DNA from: Theocolax elegans
Taxonomy: Eukaryota > Arthropoda > Insecta > Hymenoptera > Cerocephalidae
NCBI GenBank assembly: GCA_026168455.1
Contig: CM047427.1
Span: 61,873,162 to 61,937,161, forward strand
Length of the DNA: 64,000 bases
Reading direction: 5' to 3'
A program made the position numbers and the translations under genes. Shown piece by piece: positions 12,839 through 26,125 of the stretch. The notes beneath the pieces are model-generated. The model was given only the letters and a program-made list of their open reading frames with translations. It was not told where the DNA came from and searched no databases. The first letter of the stretch is position 1. Each line of letters opens with the position of its first letter.

Positions 12839-15800
12839 TATAGTAATCCTTCAGATTAGTATTATAATTCTTGTAAGGGATGTAAAACTAAAAATTCAGC
12901 ATTATAAATGTTTAAAAAATAATTTTTTATAATTTTATAATAATATTTGTATTTTTAGCAGCTTACAGGGGATCAGATGGATACTGAAATAAGTGGAGAT
13001 ACTTTTCTACCATTCCAAGGTAAGTGCATAAATTTTTTTGCAATGATCGTGCAACTAGATTCATCGTTATAAGGCAACAAATATACATTTCTATTAATAT
13101 TTCGGGCACTTTTCCCGGATATTTTGACCATAAGTGATCTTAATGATTTAGACCCACTCTGGAAATTTTTAGGCAGTTTCTGACTATAAAAAGACATCTT
13201 TCAGACAGTATTCGGTTACCAAAGTCCGGAGCAGAATTGCTGATTTTCACTATTTAAGGTTTAAATGGCTTACAAGAGTGTGACAGCATACATTTATGTC
13301 TTTAAAAGTATTTTTAATGAAAAGTTCGGAAAATTTTACAAACAAAGTCGTACTTATGTTTTTAGTGAAAAATGCATCCCCTGAGAGCTAAAAATTCATG
13401 AAAATGGGCATATAATGCAAAAAAGTGCTAAAATGTCAACTTTGACTCTCTGTAACTTAAAATAATGGCCCAGAAAAAATCTGAAAAATATATATATATG
13501 GGTGGTTCTCTGTGACATCGAAGATGAAAAAAATAAATATTGCTATAACTGTGGAAATATGTTTTAGAGGTATCCAGTAGTTCTCCTGAATTTTTTCAGA
13601 TTTTTTCTGGGCCATTATTTTAAGTTACAGAGAGTCAAAGTTGACATTTTAGCACTTTTTTGCATTATATGCCCATTTTCATGAATTTTTAGCTCTCAGG
13701 GGATGCATTTTTCACTAAAAACATAAGTATGACTTTGTTTGTAAAATTTTCCGAACTTTTCATTAAAAATACTTTTAAAGACATAAATGTATGCTGTCAC
13801 ACTCTTGTAAGCCATTTAAACCTTAAATAGTGAAAATCAGCAATTCTGCTCCGGACTTTGGTAACCTAATACTGTCTAAAAGATGTCTTTTTATAGTCAG
13901 AAACTGCCTAAAAATTTCCAGAGTGGGTCTAAATCATTAAGATCACTTATGGTCAAAATATCCGGGAAAAGTGCCCGAAATATTAATAGAAATGTATATT
14001 TGTTGCCTTATAACGAAGAATCTATTAGCATGATCATTGCAAAAAAATTTATGCACTTACCTTGAAGTAGTAGAAAAGTATCTTCACTTGTTTCAGTATC
14101 CATCTAATCCCCTGTAAGCTGCTAAAAATACAAATATTATTATACAAATGTAAAAAATTAATTTTTAAACATTTATAATGCTGAATTTTTAGTTTTACAT
14201 CCCTTACAAGAATTATAATACTAATCTGAAGGATTACTATACATATATAAACATCATTATTACAATAACTGAATATACGTATTTAATACAAAAGATATAT
14301 AAATAAATCGGATATATAATTATAATGAATAATATGATAACGTGACAGTGACAAGTTTGTGAAATCTTAACAATGTATTGCTGAATAATAATAATAATAA
14401 TGTTGATACTTTTATAGTAATCCTTCAGATTAGTATTATAATTCTTGTAAGGGATGTAAAACTAAAAATCCAGCATTATAAATGTTTAAAAAATAATTTT
14501 TTATAATTTTATAATAATATTTGTATTTTTAGCAGCTTACAGGGGATCAGATGGATACTGAAATAAGTGGAGATACTTTTCTACCATTCCAAGGTAAGTG
14601 CATAAATTTTTTTGCAATGATCGTGCAACTAGATTCATCGTTATAAGGCAACAAATATACATTTCTATTAATATTTCGGGCACTTTTCCCGGATATTTTG
14701 ACCATAAGTGATCTTAATGATTTAGACCCACTCTGGAAATTTTTAGGCAGTTTCTGACTATAAAAAGACATCTTTCAGACAGTATTCGGTTACCAAAGTC
14801 CGGAGCAGAATTGCTGATTTTCACTATTTAAGGTTTAAATGGCTTACAAGAGTGTGACAGCATACATTTATGTCTTTAAAAGTATTTTTAATGAAAAGTT
14901 CGGAAAATTTTACAAACAAAGTCGTACTTATGTTTTTAGTGAAAAATGCATCCCCTGAGAGCTAAAAATTCATGAAAATGGGCATATAATGCAAAAAAGT
15001 GCTAAAATGTCAACTTTGACTCTCTGTAACTTAAAATAATGGCCCAGAAAAAATCTGAAAAATATATATATATGGGTGGTTCTCTGTGACATCGAAGATG
15101 AAAAAAATAAATATTGCTATAACTGTGGAAATATGTTTTAGAGGTATCCAGTAGTTCTCCTGAATTTTTTCAGATTTTTTCTGGGCCATTATTTTAAGTT
15201 ACAGAGAGTCAAAGTTGACATTTTAGCACTTTTTGCATTATATGCCCATTTTCATGAATTTTTAGCTCTCAGGGGATGCATTTTTCACTAAAAACATAAG
15301 TATGACTTTGTTTGTAAAATTTTCCGAACTTTTCATTAAAAATACTTTTAAAGACATAAATGTATGCTGTCACACTCTTGTAAGCCATTTAAACCTTAAA
15401 TAGTGAAAATCAGCAATTCTGCTCCGGACTTTGGTAACCTAATACTGTCTAAAAGATGTCTTTTTATAGTCAGAAACTGCCTAAAAATTTCCAGAGTGGG
15501 TCTAAATCATTAAGATCACTTATGGTCAAAATATCCGGGAAAAGTGCCCGAAATATTAATAGAAATGTATATTTGTTGCCTTATAACGAAGAATCTCTTA
15601 GCATGATCATTGCAAAAAAATTTATGCACTTACCTTGAAGTAGTAGAAAAGTATCTTCACTTGTTTCAGTATCCATCTAATCCCCTGTAAGCTGCTAAAA
15701 ATACAAATATTATTATACAAATGTAAAAAATTAATTTTTAAACATTTATAATGCTGAATTTTTAGTTTTACATCCCTTACAAGAATTATAATACTAATCT

Positions 15801-18800
15801 GAAGGATTACTATAAATATATAAACATCATTATTACAATAACTGAATATACGTATTTAATACAAAAGATATATAAATAAATCGGATATATAATTATAATG
15901 AATAATATGATAACGTGACAGTGACAAGTTTGTGAAATCTTAACAATGTATTGCTGAATAATAATAATAATAATGTTGATACTTTTATAGTAATCCTTCA
16001 GATTAGTATTATAATTCTTGTAAGGGATGTAAAACTAAAAATCCAGCATTATAAATGTTTAAAAAATAATTTTTTATAATTTTATAATAATATTTGTATT
16101 TTTAGCAGCTTACAGGGGATCAGATGGATACTGAAATAAGTGGAGATACTTTTCTACCATTCCAAGGTAAGTGCACAAATTTTTTTGCAATGATCGTGCA
16201 ACTAGATTCATCGTTATAAGGCAACAAATATACATTTCTATTAATATTTCGGGCACTTTTCCCGGATATTTTGACCATAAGTGATCTTAATGATTTAGAC
16301 CCACTCTGGAAATTTTTAGGCAGTTTCTGACTATAAAAAGACATCTTTCAGACAGTATTCGGTTACCAAAGTCCGGAGCAGAATTGCTGATTTTCACTAT
16401 TTAAGGTTTAAATGGCTTACAAGAGTGTGACAGCATACATTTATGTCTTTAAAAGTATTTTTAATGAAAAGTTCGGAAAATTTTACAAACAAAGTCGTAC
16501 TTATGTTTTTAGTGAAAAATGCATCCCCTGAGAGCTAAAAATTCATGAAAATGGGCATATAATGCAAAAAAGTGCTAAAATGTCAACTTTGACTCTCTGT
16601 AACTTAAAATAATGGCCCAGAAAAAATCTGAAAAATATATATATATGGGTGGTTCTCTGTGACATCGAAGATGAAAAAAATAAATATTGCTATAACTGTG
16701 GAAATATGTTTTAGAGGTATCCAGTAGTTCTCCTGAATTTTTTCAGATTTTTTCTGGGCCATTATTTTAAGTTACAGAGAGTCAAAGTTGACATTTTAGC
16801 ACTTTTTTGCATTATATGCCCATTTTCATGAATTTTTAGCTCTCAGGGGATGCATTTTTCACTAAAAACATAAGTATGACTTTGTTTGTAAAATTTTCCG
16901 AACTTTTCATTAAAAATACTTTTAAAGACATAAATGTATGCTGTCACACTCTTGTAAGCCATTTAAACCTTAAATAGTGAAAATCAGCAATTCTGCTCCG
17001 GACTTTGGTAACCTAATACTGTCTAAAAGATGTCTTTTTATAGTCAGAAACCTGCCTAAAAATTTCCAGAGTGGGTCTAAATCATTAAGATCACTTATGG
17101 TCAAAATATCCGGGAAAAGTGCCCGAAATATTAATAGAAATGTATATTGTTGCCTTATAACGAAGAATCTCTTAGCATGATCATTGCAAAAAATTTATGC
17201 ACTTACCTTGAAGTAGTAGAAAAGTATCTTCACTTGTTTCAGTATCCATCTAATCCCCTGTAAGCTGCTAAAAATACAAATATTATTATACAAATGTAAA
17301 AAATTAATTTTAAACATTTATAATGCTGAATTTTAGTTTTACATCCCTTACAAGAATTATAATACTAATCTGAAGGATTACTATACATATATAAACATCA
17401 TTATTACAATAACTGAATATACGTATTTAATACAAAAGATATATAAATAAATCGGATATATAATTATAATGAATAATATGATAACGTGACAGTGACAAGT
17501 TGTGAAATCTTAACAATGTATTGCTGAATAATAATAATAATAATGTTGATACTTTTATAGTAATCCTTCAGATTAGTATTATAATTCTTGTAAGGGATGT
17601 AAAACTAAAAATCCAGCATTATAAATGTTTAAAAAATAATTTTTTATAATTTTATAATAATATTTGTATTTTTAGCAGCTTACAGGGGATCAGATGGATA
17701 CTGAAATAAGTGGAGATACTTTTCTACCATTCCAAGGTAAGTGCATAAATTTTTTGCCAATGATCGTGCAACTAGATTCATCGTTATAAGGCAACAAATA
17801 TACATTTCTATTAATATTTCGGGCACTTTTCCCGGATATTTTGACCATAAGTGATCTAATGATTTAGACCCACTCTGGAAATTTTTAGGCAGTTTCTGAC
17901 TATAAAAAGACATCTTTCAGACAGTATTCGGTTACCAAAGTCCGGAGCAGAATTGCTGATTTTCACTATTTAAGGTTTAAATGGCTTACAAGAGTGTGAC
18001 AGCATACATTTATGTCTTTAAAAGTATTTTTAATGAAAAGTTCGGAAAATTTTACAAACAAAGTCGTACTTATGTTTTTAGTGAAAAATGCATCCCCTGA
18101 GAGCTAAAAATTCATGAAAATGGGCATATAATGCAAAAAAGTGCTAAAATGTCAACTTTGACTCTCTGTAACTTAAATAATGGCCCAGAAAAAATCTGAA
18201 AAATATATATATATGGGTGGTTCTCTGTGACATCGAAGATGAAAAAATAAATATTGCTATAACTGTGGAAATATGTTTTAGAGGTATCCAGTAGTCTCCT
18301 GAATTTTTTCAGATTTTTCTGGGCCATTATTTTAAGTTACAGAGAGTCAAAGTTGACATTTTAGCACTTTTTTGCATTATATGCCCATTTTCATGAATTT
18401 TTAGCTCTCAGGGGATGCATTTTCACTAAAAACATAAGTATGACTTTGTTTGTAAAATTTTCCGAACTTTTCATTAAAAATACTTTTAAAGACATAAATG
18501 TATGCTGTCACACTCTTGTAAGCCATTTAAACCTTAAATAGTGAAAATCAGCAATTCTGCTCGGACTTTGGTAACCTAATACTGTCTAAAAGATGTCTTT
18601 TTATAGTCAGAAACTGCCTAAAAATTTCCAGAGTGGGTCTAAATCATTAAGATCACTTATGGTCAAAATATCCGGGAAAGTGCCCGAAATATTAATAGAA
18701 ATGTATATTTGTTGCCTTATAACGAAGAATCTCTTAGCATGATCATTGCAAAAAAATTTATGCACTTACCTTGAAGTAGTAGAAAAGTATCTTCACTTGT

Positions 18801-19119
18801 TTCAGTATCCATCTAATCCCCTGTAAGCTGCTAAAAATACAAATATTATTATACAAATGTAAAAAATTAATTTTTAAACATTTATAATGCTGAATTTTTA
18901 GTTTTACATCCCTTACAAGAATTATAATACTAATCTGAAGGATTACTATAAATATATAAACATCATTATACAATAACTGAATATACGTATTTAATACAAA
19001 GATATATAAATAAATCGGATATATAATTATAATGAATAATATGATAACGTGACAGTGACAAGTTTGTGAAATCTTAACAATGTATTGCTGAATAATAATA
19101 ATAATAATGTTGATACTTT
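12839..19119. repeat. Tandem array of four ~1.57-kb palindromic units
   Basis: Each unit is repeat A in reverse (shortened at its inner end), repeat A forward (complete), then a ~172-bp spacer ending in (AAT)n. Reverse halves start with TATAGTAATCCTTCAG at 12839, 14413, 15986 and 17556, and the next begins at 19120: periods of 1574, 1573, 1570 and 1564 bp. Forward halves start at 13500, 15074, 16647 and 18215 and end at 14241, 15814, 17385 and 18950. The halves of a unit differ more from each other than like halves of different units, so an already diverged inverted dimer was amplified. Every half carries the 61-nt exon-like cassette. Short frames inside are not supported as genes. Confidence 0.88.
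12959..13019 (+). other. Exon-like cassette in repeat A (first array copy)
   Basis: 61 nt bounded by an acceptor (TTTGTATTTTTAG) and a strong donor (G|GTAAGT). It contains ATG at 12977-12979 and an open frame MDTEISGDTFLPFQ that reaches the donor in phase 1. Equivalent cassettes are at 14533-14593, 16106-16166, 17676-17736 and 19239-19299 on plus; 21362-21423 has one extra base. On minus they are at 6111-6171 and 14061-14121, among others, with changed residues (MDTETSEDTFLLLQ). A possible next exon starts after CTTTCAG at 13205 and stays open from phase 1 to TAA at 13255. Expression is unproven. Confidence 0.4.
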
Positions 19120-22100
19120 TATAGTAATCCTTCAGATTAGTATTATAATTCTTGTAAGGGATGTAAAACTAAAAATCCAGCATTATAAATGTTTAAAAAT
19201 AATTTTTTATAATTTTATAATAATATTTGTATTTTTAGCAGCTTACAGGGGATCAGATGGATACTGAAATAAGTGGAGATACTTTTCTACCATTCCAAGG
19301 TAAGTGCACAAATTTTTTTGCAATGATCGTGCAACTAGATTCATCGTTATAAGGCAACAAATATACATTTCTATTAATATTCGGGCACTTTTCCCGGATA
19401 TTTTGACCATAAGTGATCTTAATGATTTAGACCCACTCTGGAAATTTTTAGGCAGTTTCTGACTATAAAAAGACATCTTTCAGACAGTATTCGGTTACCA
19501 AAGTCCGGAGCAGAATTGCTGATTTTCACTATTTAAGGTTTAAATGGCTTACAAGAGTGTGACAGCATACATTTATGTCTTTAAAAGTATTTTTAATGAA
19601 AAGTTCGGAAAATTTTACAAAAAAAGTCATACTTATGTTTTTAGTGAAAAATGCATCCCCTGGGAGCTAAAAATTCATGAAAATGGGCATATAATGCAAA
19701 AAAGTGCTAAAATGTCAACTTTGACTCTCTGTAACTTAAAATAATGGCCCAGAAAAAATCTGAAAAAATTCAGGAGAACTACTGGATACCTCTAAAACAT
19801 ATTCCCACAGTTATAGCAATATTTATTTTTTTCATCTTCGATGTCACAGAGAACCACCCATATATATATATATGAGTATATGTAAAATATTACACACTCA
19901 GAGCTATTAATTATTGCTATTAATTAGTTTTATAATTTAGAGCAGATTCAAATTGAATTAAAATTATTTGTTTTCCAGATCTGTTTTGTCCTTGGAGGAA
20001 GAATATTCTTTGTATTTGAAAATATACTGAAAATTAACATTAATTGAGTTCGATTTGATGCCTGAAAAGAAAAGAATTATTATATTGGATAAGTTTATAG
20101 AAAGTAAATTTAATATTTCTTTCATGTTTATTAGTAGTATATCATAGAAACTTCTATCTTTATATGCATGAAGAATAACAATGAAAAACATTTATAACTA
20201 AAGGTTACAAAACTAAGAATACATGAAAGTGTCACACGAGTATCGCTGCAGCATTAATAAATTAAGTATACTTATGTAATTCGTATTATTGTTGGCGCAG
20301 CCGATACAACCCGATAGGCCGTCTGTCCCTTACATGCGTCGAACCTCGTAAAACCTTATAAAAGACTGTATTGGTTGGTTTAAAATTATGGAATTTAACG
20401 GTAGACACCGATAGCTGTTAGTGGACAATATAGTGAAAAGCCTTACAGAACCTTATTAATTCAATGCACACGAATACGTCAAATACTCGAAAACCCGATA
20501 CATGCCTATTTGGTATAAATAATAAATACGGAGTTGCCTGGTAGAATGGGATTAGCAATTTGATTAAGATTTGTTATTACTGGCGCAGCCGGTAGTAACG
20601 GATAGGTCGTATACCCAATACATGCGTCGATCCTCGTAAAACCTTATAAAGACGTCTAACTTTCGAAAACCGGATACATGCCTATTTGTTATAAATAATA
20701 AATACGGAATTGCCTGGTTGAACGCGATTAGCGATTTGATTAAGATTGTATTTATGGATGTCTCAGCTCATACGATCCGGTAAACGAACCGCCCATTTAT
20801 TTTCTTGATCATCATATTGTACTATAAAATGTTTTTTTCTTTTGTGAGGTTTATCTTATAAAATACTATAAGCATTTATTGTATAATATGGTATGAGGTT
20901 ATTGCACCCGGAATTCCTTGTAGATTCGAATTATAAACCTACTATTAGAAAGCAAAAAAAGATATAAACATATACAGTATTTATGTAAAAAAATTAATTT
21001 TTAAACCATTATAATGCTGAATTTTTAGTTTTAATCCCTTACAAGAATTATAATACTAATCTGAAGGATTACTATAAATATAAACCTCATTATTACAATA
21101 ACTGAATATACGTATTAATACAAAAGATATATAAATAAATCGGATATATAATTATAATGAATAATATGATAACGTTGACAGTGACAGTTTGTGAAATCTT
21201 AACAATGTATTGCTGAATAATAATAATAATAATGTGATACTTTTATAGTAATCCTTCCGATTAGTATTATAATTCTTGTAAGGGATGTAAAACTAAAAAT
21301 CAGCATTATAAATGTTTAAAAATAATTTTTATAATTTTATAATAATATTTGTATTTTTTAGCAGCTTACAGGGAATCAGATGGATACTGAAATAAGTGGA
21401 GATACTTTTTCTACCATTCCAAGGTAAGTGCACAAATTTTTTTGCAATGATCGTGCAACTAGATTCATCGTTATAAGGCAACAAATATACATTTCTATTA
21501 ATATTTCGGGCACTTTTCCCGGATATTTTGACCATAAGTGATCTTAATGATTTAGACCACTCTGGAAATTTTTAGGCAGTTTCTGACTATAAAAAGACAT
21601 CTTTCAGACAGTATTCGGTTACCAAAGTCCGGAGCAGAATTGCTGATTTTCACTATTTAAGGTTTAAATGGCTTACAAGAGTGTGACAGCATACATTTAT
21701 GTCTTTAAAAGTATTTTTAATGAAAAGTTCGGAAAATTTTACAAAAAAAGTCATACTTATGTTTTTAGTGAAAAATGCATCCCCTGGGAGCTAAAAATTC
21801 ATGAAAATGGGCATATAATGCAAAAAAGTGCTAAAATGTCAACTTTGACTCTCTGTAACTTAAAATAATGGCCCAGAAAAAATCTGAAAAATTCAGGAGA
21901 ACTACTGGATACCTCTAAAACATATTCCCACAGTTATAGCAATATTTATTTTTTTCATCTTCGATGTCACAGAGAACCACCCATATATATATATGAGTAT
22001 ATGTAAAATATTACACACTCAGAGCTATTAATTATTGCTATTAATTAGTTTTATAATTTAGAGCAGATTCAAATTGAATTAAAATTATTTGTTTTCCAGA

Positions 22101-23105
22101 TCTGTTTTGTCCTTGGAGGAAGAATATTCTTTGTATTTGAAAATATACTGAAAATTAACATTTAATTGAGTTCGATTTGATGCCTGAAAAGAAAAGAATT
22201 ATTATATTGGATAAGTTTATAGAAAGTAAATTTAATATTTCTTTCATGTTTATTAGTAGTATATCATAGAAACTTCTATCTTTATATGCATGAAGAATAA
22301 CAATGAAAAACATTTATAACTAAAGGTTACAAAACTAAGAATACATGAAAGTGTCACACGAGTATCGCTGCAGCATTAATAAATTAAGTATACTTATGTA
22401 ATTCGTATTATTGTTGGCGCAGCCGATACAACCCGATAGGCCGTCTGTCCCTTACATGCGTCGAACCTCGTAAAACCTTATAAAGACGTCTAACTTTCGA
22501 AAACCGGATACATGCCTATTTGGTATAAATAATAAATACGGAGTTGCCTGGTAGAATGGGATTAGCAATTTGATTAAGATTTGTTATTACTGGCGCAGCC
22601 GGTAGTAACGGATAGGTCGTATACCCAATACATGCGTCGATCCTCGTAAAACCTTATAAAAGAACTGTATTGGTTGGTTTAAAATTATGGAATTTAACGG
22701 TAGACACCGATAGCTGTTAGTGGACAATATAGTGAAAAGCCTTACAGAACCTTATTAATTCAATGCACACGAATACGTCAAATACTCGAAAACCCGATAC
22801 ATGCCTATTTGTTATAAATAATAAATACGGAATTGCCTGGTTGAACGCGATTAGCGATTTGATTAAGATTGTATTTATGGATGTCTCAGCTCATACGATC
22901 CGGTAAACGAACCGCCCATTTATTTTCTTGATCATCATATTGTACTATAAAATGTTTTTTTCTTTTGTGAGGTTTATCTTATAAAATACTATAAGCATTT
23001 ATTGTATAATATGGTATGAGGTTATTGCACCCGGAATTCCTTGTAGATTCGAATTATAAACCTACTATTAGAAAGCAAAAAAAGATATAAACATATACAG
23101 TATTT
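18858..23105 (+). repeat. 2.12-kb tandem duplication (18858-20983 and 20984-23105)
   Basis: Both copies contain the end of a forward repeat A, the (AAT)n spacer, a full-length reverse repeat A (19120-19860; 21244-21982), a family-B fragment, and a tail with GGCGCAGCCG-bearing repeats related to the 9-11 kb satellite. The copies join at 20983/20984. They are near-identical except that two internal segments occupy exchanged positions: one near 20361-20510 in copy 1 is at 22658-22810 in copy 2, and one near 20649-20690 is at 22482-22520. No gene is seen. Confidence 0.85.
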
Positions 23106-23565
23106 CCATGATAAGAGCTTATTAAATTTTTTATCGGAAAATGTGTATGAACTATAATCTTTTCATAGTCATTTCTTTTATTATAGAACCCGATTAATAT
23201 TTTCTTGGATGCACTTGTGTAATTCATGTAGTAAAACATCTATACAGGCTTATAATTTTTCAATCAATTTATTACGATATATGCCGATTCTGAATTCATA
23301 TTGGTAAAGTGAATAGATTTCTATAAATAATTAAATGAGCATATCTCTATAAAAGCCTAAGAATTTATTAGTCTCATAGAAACTGATATATCTTTTACCA
23401 GGTAAAACTTATAAAAACTAAATTTCGGAACTTGTGATTCGTAGCTGTGAGGATTTCATTATAGGTACCGATAAAAAAGAAATCGCCCGATATATTACTA
23501 TAAAATTTTTATCGGCACCGATTCAATGTGCCATTATTTTATCGGATTTTATAAGGTCTTTTCAA
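23106..23565. other. AT-rich spacer with short repeat traces
   Basis: No gene. Near 23465-23550 there are repeated ACCGATAAAA/TTTTATCGG motifs in inverted order, suggesting the remnant of another element that the LINE interrupts. Confidence 0.4.
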
Positions 23566-23569
23566 CAGG

Positions 23570-23719
23570 GATGAATTGCGCTTACTTGTGAAATCGAAAC
23601 TTGAGCCGCTTAAATATAAATATATATGGACTCAAGACAGCAAAATTTACGTTAGGAAGGACGACAGTTCAGAGAGGATTCTCATTGCAACTGAAGCTGA
23701 TCTCTCGAAGCTTCTGTGA
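23570..23719 (+). pseudogene. LINE ORF1 C-terminal fragment
   Basis: An open frame of about 50 codons ends in TGA at 23717-23719. It contains YKYIWTQDSKIYVRKDDSS, the pattern seen at the C-terminus of ORF1 proteins of many insect non-LTR elements (baculovirus FP-like domain: Y-x-W-x-x-x-x-K-I-x-x-R-K). Such proteins bind element RNA. ORF2 of the same element begins about 45 nt downstream. The 5' part of ORF1 is missing, as expected of a 5'-truncated insertion. Confidence 0.7.
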
Positions 23720-23764
23720 CTGTTCTCCACAATACATACGAACTCAAAGGTCATTCAGTCTGCT

Positions 23765-26125
23765 ATTAGGGTTGTAAATCAAAATTGCATCTCATCCATT
23801 CGTGTAGCACAAGCTAATGTAAATTCCCTAATGGATCATCTATTTGAGATTGAACTGTTTTTACAATCATATAATGTTGATGTTCTTTCTATTTCTGAAT
23901 CTTGGCTAACCCCGAATCGTTCTGCTTCCATGTTTAATATAAATGGTTATGTTTTGGCGCGAAACATCAACCACGGGGAAGCGTGATTACATGCAAGGTG
24001 GCGGTGTTGCGTGCTATATTCGTAGTAACATAAATTTTCGGATTTTGGATGCACCTCAAATTCATAATGTCAACGATACTGAATACTTATTATTAGAATT
24101 AATTGCGAACAATAATAAATTACTGTTTGCTTCGGTTTATAGGCGTCCTAAAGGTCACGTGTTATCTAAATTTTTTAATACTCTCGATGATTGTTCTCAT
24201 CTGTACAGTAACGTCATTATAGCTGGGGATCTTAATTCAAACCTGTTAGTGGATGATTATTACAGTTCCCACCTTAAGAACTTAATTAAGGAATCATCCT
24301 TATATTTGGTTCCATTTAATGCCACTCATCATCGTGATAATTCGGACACTTGGCTTGATATTATCTTAGTGGATTCGATTGAAAAAATTATAACCATGAA
24401 GCAGTCCGAAAGTCCTTTTATAAATGGCCATGACTTTCTATACATTGATTACTGTCTACCATCGTTATCCACAGAGCGCAGATCATATCGGTATAGAGAC
24501 TTTAAAAACTTTGTTCCATCCGAATTTTCTGCTACACTAAAAACTGAATTTGATATGCTTTGTAGTAATAGTCTAAACGAATTGTGGACAGTTGACTCAT
24601 TTTTAGATGGCTTTCGTCATTCCCTTATTTCTGGTCTCGATAAACATGCGCCAATCGTTTCTCGGCTAGTACGAGTCCGTACTGCCCCTTGGATGACAAA
24701 TATTCTGAAAGCTAAATGTCGGGAACGTGACCGTCTATATAAGCGAGCTAAGCGACTAAACCACCGATCTTTGTTATTAGAATATAAGACTCTTAGGCGT
24801 GACATTAGGCGAGAAATCAAGTTTACTCGTGATGCTTATTATGAAAAACAAATGCTTGAAGCCCCAGGGCAATCGCAATGTTGGCGAATTTTACGACAAT
24901 TAGGCATCACTAAACCGACTGCAAACTCACCTTTAAAATATTTTTCAAACCAAGAATTGGCAATTTATTACTCCTCTGTAAATAAACGTCATCCTTGTTG
25001 TACTCTTGAACAATTAGTTGGAATTATTAATTCCCCCTCAGTATCTGTATATCCATCGTTTTCGCTGCAACCTATCTCCTCTGAACAGGTTATGAGTGCT
25101 CTAAAAGTATGCCTACGCAAAGCCAAGAGTCGAAGTTTAGATGGCCTTTCTCTTCCATACTTTAAAGATGTTTTTCCATTAATTGTGCCTGCTCTCGCAA
25201 AGTTATTTAACTTGTCAATAGAATCTAGCACATATCCTGAAGCTTGGAAGCGTGCTTTGATCATCCCTCTTAAAAAAGTTACTACCCCATTATCACCTTC
25301 CGACACAAGACCAGTTGCAAATCTTGTGCATTTTGCGAAAGTATTCGACTATTTGATTACACGTCAAGTTACGGAGTATCTAGAAAGAAATAATATTTTG
25401 TCACCTGTACAATCTGGTTTCCGTAGCTCATATAGTACGCAGACTGCTCTTATTAAGGTTACTCATGACGTTCGCGAAGCAATTGAGAAGGGTATGGTAA
25501 TTTTCTTGTTACTTTTCGATTTTAAGAAGGCTTTTGACACAATTGACCATGTCAAACTTTTGACTACTTTTAAAAATTTTAATTTTGATGAAAAATCGAT
25601 TAGATGGTTTCATTCATATTTATCCAATAGATCTCAAGCTGTTATTGATGTAGACGGTGCCCCATCACAATTTATCGAAACATCATCTGGAGTTCCGCAA
25701 AGCTCTGTACATGGGTCTATATTTTTTGTCATCTTTATTAATTCGATCGTAAATCAATCCATTCATTCCAAAAGCATGCTGTTTGCTGATGATTTACAAT
25801 TATATTTACATTGTCATCCAGGTGATTGTGATGATCATATTAACAAGTTGATTCAGGATGGTTTAAGAGTGGCTCAATGGGCAAATATTCCTATATAAGT
25901 ATGGCCTTGACATAAATTTTTCGAAAACCAAAGTTCTCATGTTAAGCTCTGTTCAGCAACTTAGATTTACTGACAAAAATGCCCTTCCTCCTGTTGTAAT
26001 AGATGGTCATCAAATTGAGTGGGTTAACTCGGCGCGAAATTTAGGTATTATTTTAAACGAGAATCTAACGTGGAATAATTAGGTATCCAGCATAATCTCT
26101 AGAGTTCATGGAGTGCTCCATACCA
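23765..26125 (+). pseudogene. LINE ORF2: AP endonuclease/reverse transcriptase, frameshifted
   Basis: It would nick target DNA and prime reverse transcription there. The first frame (23768 to about 23965) holds the start of the endonuclease with ANVNSLMDHL and DVLSISESWL. A frameshift near 23965 leads to the long frame 23943-25898 (endonuclease motifs ASVYRRPKG, IIAGDLNSN, INGHDFLYIDYCL), then the reverse transcriptase with FLLLFDFKKAFDTIDH (about 25500-25550), SSGVPQSSVHGS and catalytic FADD (about 25785). A second frameshift near 25893 is followed by the thumb-like region (INFSKTKVLML, LGIILNENLTW), an in-frame TAG near 26081, and a coding end near 26125. Motifs fit the Jockey/CR1-type clades; I do not fix the clade. 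Confidence 0.88.

Noticed and set aside
12839..19119. CRISPR-like or bacterial repeat array
   Set aside because: Units are 1.57 kb with inverted halves in a eukaryotic sequence with introns; no short direct repeats with unique spacers.
12973..19744. Many repeated frames (MSFYSQKLPKNFQSG..., MAYKSVTAYIYVFKS...)
   Set aside because: They lie in repeat A on both strands, overlap the exon-like cassette in antisense, and are interrupted differently in each copy. No domain recognised.
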